A stretch of DNA of 64,000 nucleotides from the NCBI GenBank assembly GCA_029884335.1, contig JAOUIA010000004.1, forward strand, positions 1-64,000, in the 5' to 3' direction. The stretch's first letter is position 1. Each line of letters starts with the position of its first letter. The notes under the pieces were generated by a model. The model saw nothing but the letters and a program-made list of their open reading frames with translations. It ran no database searches and was not told the DNA's origin. Positions 29,430-37,931 of the stretch are shown in pieces. Source of the DNA: Betaproteobacteria bacterium. GTDB lineage: Bacteria > Pseudomonadota > Gammaproteobacteria > Burkholderiales > Casimicrobiaceae. The position numbers and the translations under genes were made by a program.

Positions 29430-30662
29430 ATGAACGCGCCCGACTCCGCCACGCTGCTGCGCCCTGCCGACGCCTGCGCCACGCCCGCGAGCGTGGACGC
29501 GCTCGTCGCCTGGCCGATGATCCGCGACCTGGTCGCGTTCGACACGACGAGCCGCGACTCGAACCTCGCGCTGCTCGACTTCGTCCGCGACTACCTCGCG
29601 GGCTTCGGCATCGAGTCGACCTACACCTGGGACGACGACCGCCGCAAGGCCAACCTGTGGGCGACGCTGCCCGCGCGCGACGGCAACGCGACGACCGGCG
29701 GCATCGTGCTCTCCGGCCACACCGACGTCGTGCCCGTCGACGGCCAGTCGTGGGAGACCGACCCGTTCGTCGCCACGCCGAAGGGCGATCGCCTGTTCGG
29801 CCGCGGCGTCACCGACATGAAGAGCTTCTCGGCCACGGGGCTCGCCCTCGTGCCCGAGTTCCTGCGCCGCGGCCTGCGGCGCCCGCTGCACTTCTCCCTC
29901 TCGTACGACGAGGAGGTCGGCTGCATCGGCGTGCGCCGGCTGATCGCCGACGTCGTCGCGCGCGGCATCGCGCCGGCGGGCTGCATCGTCGGCGAGCCGA
30001 CGGGCATGGAGCTCGTCCTCGCGCACAAGGGCAAGAAGAGCTGGCGCTGCCGCGTGCGCGGCTTCGAGGCGCACAGCTCGCTCACGCCGCATGGCGTCAA
30101 CGCGGTCGAGATCGCCTGCCAGATCGTCGCCTATGTCGCGCAGCGCGCGCGCGAGTTCCGCGACGCCGGCGCTCGCGACGACGCCTACGACGTCCCGTAC
30201 ACGACCGCGCACGTCGGCACGATCCGCGGGGGCACCGCGCTCAACATCGTGCCGCGCGACTGCTCGTTCGACTTCGAGCTGCGCCACCTCCCGTTCGACG
30301 ACCCCGACCTCTTCCTGCGCGACGTCCGGGGCTACGCCGAGCGCTTCCTGCCGCAGATGCGCGCAGTCTCCCCGGACACGTGGATCGAGTTCGACCAGCT
30401 CTCCGCGCTGCCGGGGATGGACACGCACGACGGCTCGGAGGTCGCCGGGCTCGCGCACGCCTGCAACGGCCACGCGGAGGTCGGCAAGGTGTCGTTCGGC
30501 ACCGAGGCGGCGCTGTTCCACGGCGCGGGGATCGCAACCGTCATCTGCGGGCCCGGGCACATCGCGCAGGCTCACCAGCCCAACGAGTGGGTGTCGCTCG
30601 AACAGTTGGCCAGGTGCGAAGCGTTCATGCGCCGCCTCGCCGACCGGGTCTGCGTCGCGTGA
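29430..30662 (+). CDS. argE: Acetylornithine deacetylase (M20 family)
   Basis: This 410-aa M20 metallohydrolase has the zinc-site residues His97 and Asp99 (SGHTDVVP), bridging Asp129 (GVTDMKSF), catalytic/metal Glu161-162 (SYDEEVGC) and the late GPGHIAQAHQPNEW His. These motifs match ArgE more closely than DapE. It would release acetate from N-acetylornithine in arginine synthesis. A non-conserved N-terminal stretch of about 20 residues precedes the domain. Its stop overlaps the start of the next gene as GTGA. Confidence 0.9.
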   Translation: MNAPDSATLLRPADACATPASVDALVAWPMIRDLVAFDTTSRDSNLALLDFVRDYLAGFGIESTYTWDDDRRKANLWATLPARDGNATTGGIVLSGHTDVVPVDGQSWETDPFVATPKGDRLFGRGVTDMKSFSATGLALVPEFLRRGLRRPLHFSLSYDEEVGCIGVRRLIADVVARGIAPAGCIVGEPTGMELVLAHKGKKSWRCRVRGFEAHSSLTPHGVNAVEIACQIVAYVAQRAREFRDAGARDDAYDVPYTTAHVGTIRGGTALNIVPRDCSFDFELRHLPFDDPDLFLRDVRGYAERFLPQMRAVSPDTWIEFDQLSALPGMDTHDGSEVAGLAHACNGHAEVGKVSFGTEAALFHGAGIATVICGPGHIAQAHQPNEWVSLEQLARCEAFMRRLADRVCVA

Positions 30663-31696
30663 GCGAAGCGCGTCCGCCCCGGGGCGCGAGCGGCTCTCCC
30701 GCGGGCGACGCGGCGGCGCGCCTCGCCAGCGCGGGCGAAGCAGCGGGCGCGCAGGTTCCCCCGGTCGAGGTCCGCTTCCCCGACATCGCGCGCTGGGCCG
30801 CCGGCAACACCGGTGTGCCGTTCGTCTGGCGCCACGAGTCGGACCGCCAGGGTCCCGACGTCGTCGTGCAGGCGCTCACGCACGGCAACGAGGTCTGCGG
30901 CGCGATCGCGCTCGACTGGCTGCTCGGCAGCGGCTTCCGGCCGGTGCGGGGCACGTTCACCGCGGTGTTCGCCAACGTGGAGGCCTACCGCCGCTTCGAC
31001 CCCGCGGACCCGTTCGCGTCGCGCTGCGTCGACGAGGACTTCAACCGCCTGTGGACCGCGGACGTGCTCGACGGGCCGCGCGCCTCGGCCGAGCTGGCGC
31101 GCGCGCGCGCGCTGCGGCCGGTGTACGACCGCGCGGAGTACCTCCTCGACCTGCACTCGATGACCGACCCCTGCCCGCCGCTCGCGCTTGCGGGCCGGCA
31201 GCGCAAGGGCCTGCAGCTCGCGCAGGCGCTCGGCGTGCCCGCGCACATCGTCGTCGACGGCGGCCACGCCGCCGGCAGGCGGCTGCGCGACTACGCGTTC
31301 TTCGACGACCCCGTCGACCCGCGCAACGCCCTGCTCGTCGAGTGCGGCCAGCACTGGGAGCGCGCCGCACCCAGGGTCGCGCGCCAGGCGACGCTGCGTT
31401 TCCTGCGCCACTTCGGCATGGCCGATCCCGCGTTCCTGGACGAGCACCTCGACCGCGAGCCGCTGCCCGCGCAGCGCGCGATCGAGGTCACCGACGTGGT
31501 GACGATCGCCAGCGACGACTTCGCCTTCGCGCGCGCCGTCGCGGGGCTCGACGTCATCCCGAAGGGCGGCACGCTGCTCGCTCGCGACGGCGCGGTCGAC
31601 GTGACGACGCCCTACGACGACTGCGTGCTGATCATGCCCACGCGCAAGCCGCGCAAGGGCGAGACGGCGGTACGGCTCGGGCGGTACGTCGGTTGA
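30659..31696 (+). CDS. Succinylglutamate desuccinylase/aspartoacylase-family metallopeptidase
   Basis: This 345-aa M14-like protein starts at a GTG that overlaps the argE stop (GTGA). Zinc ligands are His75 and Glu78 (LTHGNEVCG) and His166 (YLLDLHSMTD), the standard AspA/AstE set. DFNRLW and NALLVECGQHWE are the substrate and catalytic-Glu regions. A C-terminal beta domain of about 100 residues follows. The family hydrolyses N-acylated amino acids, which fits the coupling to argE. The acyl group is not resolved, and the first 35 residues look like a poorly conserved linker. Confidence 0.82.
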   Translation: MSEARPPRGASGSPAGDAAARLASAGEAAGAQVPPVEVRFPDIARWAAGNTGVPFVWRHESDRQGPDVVVQALTHGNEVCGAIALDWLLGSGFRPVRGTFTAVFANVEAYRRFDPADPFASRCVDEDFNRLWTADVLDGPRASAELARARALRPVYDRAEYLLDLHSMTDPCPPLALAGRQRKGLQLAQALGVPAHIVVDGGHAAGRRLRDYAFFDDPVDPRNALLVECGQHWERAAPRVARQATLRFLRHFGMADPAFLDEHLDREPLPAQRAIEVTDVVTIASDDFAFARAVAGLDVIPKGGTLLARDGAVDVTTPYDDCVLIMPTRKPRKGETAVRLGRYVG

Positions 31697-31766
31697 CGCG
31701 GCAGGCGCGGCGCCGCGACCGCGCGATCGCGCCGGCCGGCGCGAGCCCAAGGCGGCGTCCGTCGGC

Positions 31767-32852
31767 TTAGCGCGGACCGGACGTCTCGCCCCGCAGGCGA
31801 TACAGGCGGCGCTTGCCGAACCCGCGCAGCTCCGCCTCTTCGCGCTCCTCCAGCAGGAACTCGCTCTGCAGCAGCGGGACCATCGTCTCGCACAGCGTGA
31901 TCTCCATCGGGCCCGAGTGCGCCTCCAACCGGGCGGCGAGGTTCACGCCGGGGCCGAAGATGTCGTAGAGGAACTTCTGCGCACCCACGATCGAGCCGAT
32001 CACCGGCCCCGAGTTGATGCCGATGCGGCAGCGCCACTGGCTCGACTGGCCCTGGTTGCGACGCTCTAGGTAGCGCACCATGCGCAGCGCCGAGCGGGCG
32101 ATGTTGGCGGCGTGGTCGGCCGCGGGGTCCGGGACGCCGGACACGGCCATGTAGGCGTCGCCGATCGTCTTGATGCGCTCGCAGCCGAACTGCTCGACGA
32201 TGCGGTCGAACGCGGTGAACAGGTCGTTCAGCTCGGCAATCAACGCGGAGGGGTCCTGCGCGACGCTCATCTCGGTGAAGCCGACGAAGTCGAGCATCAG
32301 CACCGAACACTCGTCGAAGCGCTGCGGCGTGCTGACGCCGATCGCCTTGATCTCCTCGAACACGCGCCGCGGCATGATGTTGAGCAGGAGGCGCTCCGCC
32401 CGCTCCTTTTCGCGGCGCAGCTCGCGCTCGTTCCTCTCGAGCATCTTCGCGTAGGACTCCATCATGTACTCGAGCTCCTTGAGCTTCGAGACGTTGTTCG
32501 CCTCGACCACCAGGAAGCGCCGCCCGCCGAAGGTCTGGCCGGAGACCCGCAGCGCTATCGCCGCGGCGCGCCGCTTGACCTTGAGCTCGAGCTCCGCCTG
32601 GCGGGTCTCGCCCTCGCCCATCGTCGCACCGAGCGACGCCCAGTCGAGGCCCGGCACGCTCGCCATCGCGGCGTCGAAATCGGTGTCGCCGAGCCACTCC
32701 TCGAGGCGCCGGTTGATCAGCAGCGGCACCCGGCTCTCGGCGTCGATGATCGCGAGCCCGATCTCGGTTGACTGGAGCAGGGTTCGCCCCAGCCGCACGA
32801 ACTCGGGAGCGTCGGCCGCGATGGCCGGCCGGTCAGTTCCGGGTGATGACAT
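31767..32852 (-). CDS. PAS-linked class III adenylate/guanylate cyclase
   Basis: This 361-aa soluble protein has a PAS-like sensor (about residues 15-125, EIGLAIIDAESRVPLL), a charged signalling helix (about 130-170, NERELRREKERAERLLLNIMP) and a class III catalytic domain. Both metal Asps are present (Asp188 in LDFVGFTE, Asp232 in KTIGDAYM), as are the transition-state pair Asn304 and Arg308 (VNLAARLE). The purine-specifying Lys228 and Asp297 point to ATP rather than GTP. The ATG at 32852 lies inside the upstream globin gene, overlapping by 20 bases, so the two should be co-translated. Confidence 0.9.
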   Translation of the reverse strand: MSSPGTDRPAIAADAPEFVRLGRTLLQSTEIGLAIIDAESRVPLLINRRLEEWLGDTDFDAAMASVPGLDWASLGATMGEGETRQAELELKVKRRAAAIALRVSGQTFGGRRFLVVEANNVSKLKELEYMMESYAKMLERNERELRREKERAERLLLNIMPRRVFEEIKAIGVSTPQRFDECSVLMLDFVGFTEMSVAQDPSALIAELNDLFTAFDRIVEQFGCERIKTIGDAYMAVSGVPDPAADHAANIARSALRMVRYLERRNQGQSSQWRCRIGINSGPVIGSIVGAQKFLYDIFGPGVNLAARLEAHSGPMEITLCETMVPLLQSEFLLEEREEAELRGFGKRRLYRLRGETSGPR

Positions 32853-33192
32853 ATCCGGCGCGCGCCTCGATGTCCGCAATCACGTTCGTCACGTCCCGCG
32901 GCGACACGCCGTGGGCGAGCAGGCTCGCCCCCAGCTGCTCCTTCATCGCATCGAATGCCGCCCGGTCGATGTTCAGGCGGGCGTGGATCTGCCGCAATGC
33001 CTCGTTCGAGTAGCTCGCCGGACCGCCGAGCATCGATGCGATGAACTTGGTCTGGTGGTCGACGAGGCGGCGCATGTCCACGTCGTCGAAGTAGGGGGCC
33101 AGGATGTCGCTGTCCAGCACCCGATCGTAGAAGTCGGACACGATCCTGCTGACCGCCGCGAAACCTCCGAGCTCGTCAAAAAGCGCTGCCAT
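32833..33192 (-). CDS. Group I truncated hemoglobin
   Basis: This 119-aa 2-on-2 globin has the GG motif after the short A helix (FDELGGFAAV), the distal B10 Tyr (DFYDRVL, Tyr22), VDHQTKFIASMLGG at about 44-57 and the proximal heme His70 (LRQIHARLNID). Trypical group I length. Such proteins bind O2 and NO in the cytoplasm, and some detoxify NO. The gene overlaps the PAS-cyclase start by 20 bases. This suggests the globin delivers, scavenges or senses a gas for the cyclase, which is inference from operon structure. Confidence 0.9.
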   Translation of the reverse strand: MAALFDELGGFAAVSRIVSDFYDRVLDSDILAPYFDDVDMRRLVDHQTKFIASMLGGPASYSNEALRQIHARLNIDRAAFDAMKEQLGASLLAHGVSPRDVTNVIADIEARAGYVITRN

Positions 33193-33505
33193 TCGATCTC
33201 CCCGAAGTGCCCGAAGTGCCGCGCCGCGCCCCCGGAGTTGTCGCTATGCGGGGCCGTTCCCGCGGCGCCGCTGCGGCGGGCGCGGAAGGACCCGGAGGAG
33301 TGATTCAAGATACGCGCGCGGGCGAGACGGGTCAACGCCCCGTCGCGTCATCGGCGGGAAAGCACAATGCGTGTCGAACTGCCCGAGTCGCCGCGTACCG
33401 GGGCGACGAGGCGTCGCTGCGGGGCCGCGGCCGCCACGCGCGCGGCTCCTGCACGGCCGATGGGGAGCGCGCGGCGCACGCGCGCCGGCCGCGAGACGAC
33501 GCCGG
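33193..33505. other. Intergenic region upstream of the globin-cyclase pair
   Basis: This stretch is 313 bases with no supportable gene. The part next to 33193 must hold the promoter and leader of the globin gene, with GGGGAGAT as its ribosome site. It also contains a short direct repeat (gaagtgcc twice near 33205-33222). No terminator-like hairpin with a T-run was seen for the converging ends. Confidence 0.5.
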
Positions 33506-34327
33506 TCAGCCTCGCGCAGCCAGCGCCGCGGCGACGTCGCGCAGCGACGCGCCGGAACGCGCGCCGAACGCCGCGAGCGGCGCGTTGACGCGCGAGAGGA
33601 CCCCGGTCGCCCACATCGAGCGCGCGTCGCCGATGCGCGCGCTGCGGAAGTCGACGGTGCCCGCCGGCACGTTGCGGGCCGCGAGCGCAGGCAGCCGCGT
33701 CGTGCCCGCCTCGTCCCGGCCGATGCCGGCATCGTGGAAGAACGCCGCGCGCGCGTCGACCGACAACGCGCTCGCCGGGTCGCCGCCGTGCAGACCTCCG
33801 TGCGAGCCGATGACGAGCACCCGGCCCGCATCGCCCGGTTCGACAAGGCCGATCGAATCGAGGCCGATCACCGACGGCGCGCCGTCGCCCGCCGCCCGCA
33901 GCGCGTGGCGGCCGTCACTCGGGCAGGGTTGCGGCTCGTCGACGGCCGCGGGCACGGCCGCGCGCAGCAGCTGCGCGGCGTGCGCGCAACCCTGTCCTGG
34001 CGTGACGCCGAGAGCGCGCGCCTGCGCGTTGGCGCGGCTGACGCGGCCGCGCGCGAGGCTGTCGGCCGCATCGCCGATGCGCGCGGAGTCGTGCGAGACC
34101 GCGGCCGCCGCCACGCCGCGCGCCTCGAGCCACGCGAGGCCGGCCACCCCGGCTTCGTCGCAGCCAATGCCGGCGTCGTTGAACACCGCGGCGCGCACTT
34201 GCGCGTGCGCGGCGTAGCGCGCCGCGATCACCCCGCCGTGCGACCCGGCGACGAGCACGCAGCCCGCGTGCGCGGCCGACAGCGCGGTGACGGAGTCGGC
34301 AAGCAGGATCGGCGCCGCGGACGTCAT
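33506..34327 (-). CDS. Internally duplicated protein of unknown function
   Basis: This 273-aa protein is made of two homologous halves, about residues 24-120 and 170-270. Each has the same ordered motifs: VLVxGSHGG (28-32; 174-178), DAGIGxDEAG (51-60; 199-208), SARIGDA (81-87; 229-235) and an S-R-x-N stretch. The GSHGG and DAGIG loops look like active-site or ligand-binding turns of an alpha/beta fold. No signal peptide is seen. It overlaps the TRAP receptor gene by four bases (ATGA), so the two are co-translated. I recognise no characterised homologue. Confidence 0.75.
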   Translation of the reverse strand: MTSAAPILLADSVTALSAAHAGCVLVAGSHGGVIAARYAAHAQVRAAVFNDAGIGCDEAGVAGLAWLEARGVAAAAVSHDSARIGDAADSLARGRVSRANAQARALGVTPGQGCAHAAQLLRAAVPAAVDEPQPCPSDGRHALRAAGDGAPSVIGLDSIGLVEPGDAGRVLVIGSHGGLHGGDPASALSVDARAAFFHDAGIGRDEAGTTRLPALAARNVPAGTVDFRSARIGDARSMWATGVLSRVNAPLAAFGARSGASLRDVAAALAARG

Positions 34328-35361
34328 CGCGGCGGCGCGCCGGCCACCGCGCGCTCGGCCGCCTCGACCACCTCCGCGCCGACCGTGGCGCGCCAGCGCA
34401 CGTCCGCCTCGCGTGCCGCAGTGCGAAACGCCTGCTGGCCCGCGCCGGTCAGGCGCAGCACGCTCGCCCCCCGCGCGGCCAGCTGCCGCAGCGCCGCCTG
34501 CTCTGCCTCGAGCGCCTTCGTCTCCGCGATCGCGCGCTCCGCCGCGGCCTGCGCGCGTTCACGCTGCGCCGGCGACCACGCCGACCACACCGCCGAGCGC
34601 ACCGCGAACACCATCGCGTCGCCGATCCCGCCGAGGTCGGTGACGTGGCGCTGCCCGCGCACGACCACGCGGGCGGCCGCGAGCGCGCTCGGCAGCCCCT
34701 CCTGCCCGTCGAGACTGCCGGCGGCGAATGCGGCCTGCGCCTCCACGAAAGGCAACGACTGCGGGACCGCGCCCAGCGCGCGCAGCACGTCCTGCAGCAG
34801 CGGCGAGGCGGTCGCGCGCAGGCGCAGCCCGGCGACGTCCTCGGGCGCGCGGATCGGCCGCACGCGGTTGGCGATCTCGCGATAGCCGAGCGGCGCGAGC
34901 GCGACCAGGTGCGCGCCCGCCGCGGCCACGCGCGCGCGCAGCAACTCGCGCAAGCCCGCGTCCCGCGCCATCGCGGCGAGCTGCGCGTCCTCGGGCGCGA
35001 TCCACGGCAGCGCGAAAACGCCGAGAGCGGGAACCTGCAGCGACCACTGCAGCGCCGAGCCCGCCGCGAGGTCCGCGCGCGCTTCCTTCAGCGCGGCAAA
35101 CTCGCGGCCCGGATCGCGTTCCGCAAGGCTGGCGCCGGGGTGCAGCTTCACCGCGATTGCGCCCTCGCCCGGCTCGGCGAGCAACTCGCCCCAGCGCGCG
35201 GCCGCCTTGCCGAGCGGTAGCACCGGGCCGACCGCTACCGAGAGCTTCAGCTCCGCGCCGGCCTCCTGCGCGACGACGTGCGGCGCAGGCGCGCCTGCCA
35301 GCACGGCACCGAGCGTGCACAGCAACAACAGCCGTCGCCGGAACGGTTGCGTCGGTCGCAT
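34324..35361 (-). CDS. TRAP transporter solute-binding protein (DctP family)
   Basis: This 345-aa periplasmic receptor has a signal peptide (RRRLLLLCTLGAVLAGAPAPHVVA). Typical DctP segments follow: RWGELLAEPGEGAIAVKLHPGASL, YREIANRVRPIRAPEDVAGLRLR with the carboxylate-binding Arg, and AFAAGSLDGQEGLPSALAAARV. No DctQ/DctM membrane subunits are beside it. It is the first gene of a two-gene unit with the duplicated unknown protein. Most family ligands are carboxylic acids. It is convergent to nothing and stands 44 bases from comEC on the same strand. Confidence 0.87.
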   Translation of the reverse strand: MRPTQPFRRRLLLLCTLGAVLAGAPAPHVVAQEAGAELKLSVAVGPVLPLGKAAARWGELLAEPGEGAIAVKLHPGASLAERDPGREFAALKEARADLAAGSALQWSLQVPALGVFALPWIAPEDAQLAAMARDAGLRELLRARVAAAGAHLVALAPLGYREIANRVRPIRAPEDVAGLRLRATASPLLQDVLRALGAVPQSLPFVEAQAAFAAGSLDGQEGLPSALAAARVVVRGQRHVTDLGGIGDAMVFAVRSAVWSAWSPAQRERAQAAAERAIAETKALEAEQAALRQLAARGASVLRLTGAGQQAFRTAAREADVRWRATVGAEVVEAAERAVAGAPPR

Positions 35362-35405
35362 CGGGTCATGCTAGCAAACCCCGGCCCGACCGCGCGCGGT
35401 TCGCA

Positions 35406-37850
35406 TCAGGGCGGGTCGTGCCAGTAGCGCGGCGCCCGCTCGCGCTCGGCGAGCGGCGGCCCCGGTCCCGGCGCGTCGAACCGGAACGTCAGCGCGCCGA
35501 GTCGATCGGTGCGATGCACCGCGGCGCCGCGCCGCACGTACCGCTCGACGACGTCGGCCCGCGGATGGCCGAAGCGGTTGCGGTGTCCGACCGTGAACAC
35601 GACGTCGCGCGCGCCGACCGCGGCGACGAACGCGGGCGTGGACGACGTGCGGCTGCCGTGGTGCGGGGCGAGCAGCAGGTCCGCCGGCAGCCGCTCGCGC
35701 GAGTCGAGCAGGAGCGCCATCTCGCTCACCGCCTCGACGTCGCCGGCGAGCAGCGCGACGCCGTGCGCGCCCGCCACGCGCACGACGCAGGAGAGGTCGT
35801 TCGCCTTGCGCGTCGGGTCGTCGTAATGCCGCGGCTCGGGGAAGAGCACGTCGAAGCGCACGCCGTCCCACTGCCACTTCTGGCCGCGCTCGCAGCGCAG
35901 GTGCGCGCCGCGCTCGCGCTGGCGTTCGACGGCCGGGTGCGCGTCGTCGAGCGAGGACAGCAGCGAGCCCACCGGCGTCTGCTGCAGCACCGAAAGCGCG
36001 CCGCCGGCGTGGTCGAGGTCGCGGTGGGAGACGACCATCGTGTCGATCGACCGCAATCCCGCCGCGCGCAGCACCGGCACGACCACGCGCGAGCCCGCGT
36101 CCGCCGACTCGTTCCAGCGCGGCCCGGTGTCGTAGAGCAGGACGTGCGCGTGCGTCGCCACGACGACGGCGGTGCCCTGCCCCACGTCGAGGACGACGAC
36201 GCGGAATGCGCCGGGAGGCGGTCGCGGCGGCACCAGCAGGACCAGCGGCAGCATCGACGCGAGCCCGAGCCAGCGCCCCGGCACGCCGCGCGGCGCGAGC
36301 GCCAGCGCGACACCGAAGGCCGCGAACGGCAGCGCCGCCGGCAGCGGCCTGTGCTGCGCCCACGCCGCGCCGGGCGCCTGCGCGAGCGGCTCCAGCACCT
36401 GCATCAGGAGTCCCAGCAGCGCGTTTGCGGCGGGCCAGAGCGGCAGCGGCGCGACGAGCGCGGCAGCCAGCGTGACCGGCACGATGGCGAACGTCACCGC
36501 GGGAATCGCGATCGCGTTGGCAAGCGGCCCGACGATCGACACCTGCCCGAACAGCAGCAGCGTGAGCGGCACCAGGCCCACCGTGATCGCCCACTGCGCG
36601 CGCGCCGCGTCGGCGAGCGAGCGCGAGGCGCGTCGCAGGAGGCCCCCGCCACGCGCGACCTCCGGCAAGCGCGCGCTCCCCGCGTAGATCAGCACGCCCA
36701 CGGCCAGGAACGACAGCCAGAATCCTGGGCCGAGAACCGCCCAGGGGTCGATCGCCAGCACGACCGCAAGCGCGGCGAGCCAGATCGCGTAGCCGCTGCC
36801 GGGGCGCGCGGCCCACAGGCCGAGCGTGGCCATCGCGAGCATGTACAGCGTGCGCTGCGCCGGCACCTCGGCGCCGGCGAGGAGCACGTAGCCCGTCGAC
36901 GCAGCCAGTCCGACGAGTGCCGCGACCTTGCGTGCCGGGACGCGCGTGGTGAGGCGCGCGGAGCGCCGCGCCAGCGCGTAGGCCAGCCCTCCTGCGAGCA
37001 GCGCGAACACGGTCACGTGCAGCCCGCTGACCGACACCAGGTGCCCGGTGCCGGTGCGATTGAACACTGCCCACTGCGCCTCGGCGATGCCCGACTGGTC
37101 GCCGATCGCCAGCGCCACCAGCACGCCCGCGAGCGGCGAATCGGGCAGCGCGGCGTGGACGCGTTCGCGCATCCGCTCGCGCAGGCGCTGCACGTGGTCG
37201 AGCGGCCGGCCGGCGAAGGCGTCGACGCGGCGGTTGCCCTCGTCCACGCGCACGTAGCCGGTCGCGCGCAGCCCGCGCTCGAGCAGCCACGCCTCGAGAT
37301 CGAAGCCGCCGGGGTTCGCGAGCCCGTGCGGTCGCTGCAACCTCACGACGAGCTGCCAGCGCTCGCCCGCGCGGACCTGTGGGGCGACCACGCCCCGTTC
37401 GGCGTCGGGAAACCCCACGACCCACGCGAGCGAGATGCGGCGCGGCACGCGCGCGCCCTCGGTGAGCACACTCTCGACGGCGAGCGCGAAGCGCACGCCG
37501 CGCTCGGTCGCGCGCGGCAGGTCGTCGACCACGCCGGCCACGGTCACGTCCTCGCCCTCCCACTCGGGAGGCAGCGCGTCGGCGAGGCGCAGTTCGGCAC
37601 GCCACGCGGCATAGGTCACGCCGGCGAGCACGCAGGCTGCCAACGCGACCGCGCGAAGGGCGATGCGGCTGCGCCAGCCCTGGGGCTGCATCGCGGCCCC
37701 GCCCGCGAGCAGGGCCATCGTGCCCGCGAGCGGCCACCACGCCGGACGCGGCAGCGCGGCGAACGTCTGCAGCAGGCCGACGCCGAAGCACCACGCGGCA
37801 AGTCCGCCGGGGACCGGAAGCGGATACGCGGCAGCGGGCTGGCGGGGCAT
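35406..37850 (-). CDS. comEC: DNA internalization competence protein ComEC/Rec2
   Basis: This 814-aa protein has the three expected parts. An N-terminal membrane/OB domain (DUF4131-like, about 1-210) leads into the competence membrane core (about 225-540, with NRTGTGHLVSVSGLHVTVFALLAGG and many hydrophobic spans). A C-terminal metallo-beta-lactamase-like domain follows (VLDVGQGTAVVV at about 553, SHRDLDHAGG at 608-617, LLAPHHGSRTSST at about 727). It forms the inner-membrane channel for single-stranded DNA uptake. The ATG at 37850 is chosen because the frame is open far upstream through the antisense of putA. It is divergent from putA. Confidence 0.92.
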   Translation of the reverse strand: MPRQPAAAYPLPVPGGLAAWCFGVGLLQTFAALPRPAWWPLAGTMALLAGGAAMQPQGWRSRIALRAVALAACVLAGVTYAAWRAELRLADALPPEWEGEDVTVAGVVDDLPRATERGVRFALAVESVLTEGARVPRRISLAWVVGFPDAERGVVAPQVRAGERWQLVVRLQRPHGLANPGGFDLEAWLLERGLRATGYVRVDEGNRRVDAFAGRPLDHVQRLRERMRERVHAALPDSPLAGVLVALAIGDQSGIAEAQWAVFNRTGTGHLVSVSGLHVTVFALLAGGLAYALARRSARLTTRVPARKVAALVGLAASTGYVLLAGAEVPAQRTLYMLAMATLGLWAARPGSGYAIWLAALAVVLAIDPWAVLGPGFWLSFLAVGVLIYAGSARLPEVARGGGLLRRASRSLADAARAQWAITVGLVPLTLLLFGQVSIVGPLANAIAIPAVTFAIVPVTLAAALVAPLPLWPAANALLGLLMQVLEPLAQAPGAAWAQHRPLPAALPFAAFGVALALAPRGVPGRWLGLASMLPLVLLVPPRPPPGAFRVVVLDVGQGTAVVVATHAHVLLYDTGPRWNESADAGSRVVVPVLRAAGLRSIDTMVVSHRDLDHAGGALSVLQQTPVGSLLSSLDDAHPAVERQRERGAHLRCERGQKWQWDGVRFDVLFPEPRHYDDPTRKANDLSCVVRVAGAHGVALLAGDVEAVSEMALLLDSRERLPADLLLAPHHGSRTSSTPAFVAAVGARDVVFTVGHRNRFGHPRADVVERYVRRGAAVHRTDRLGALTFRFDAPGPGPPLAERERAPRYWHDPP

Positions 37851-37931
37851 CGATGCCCAGCATGCGGCCAGCGCGCACCGGCCCGCACTCGGCCGTCTGG
37901 TCGAGGTGCTCGCGGTGTAGAGTGCGGGCCC

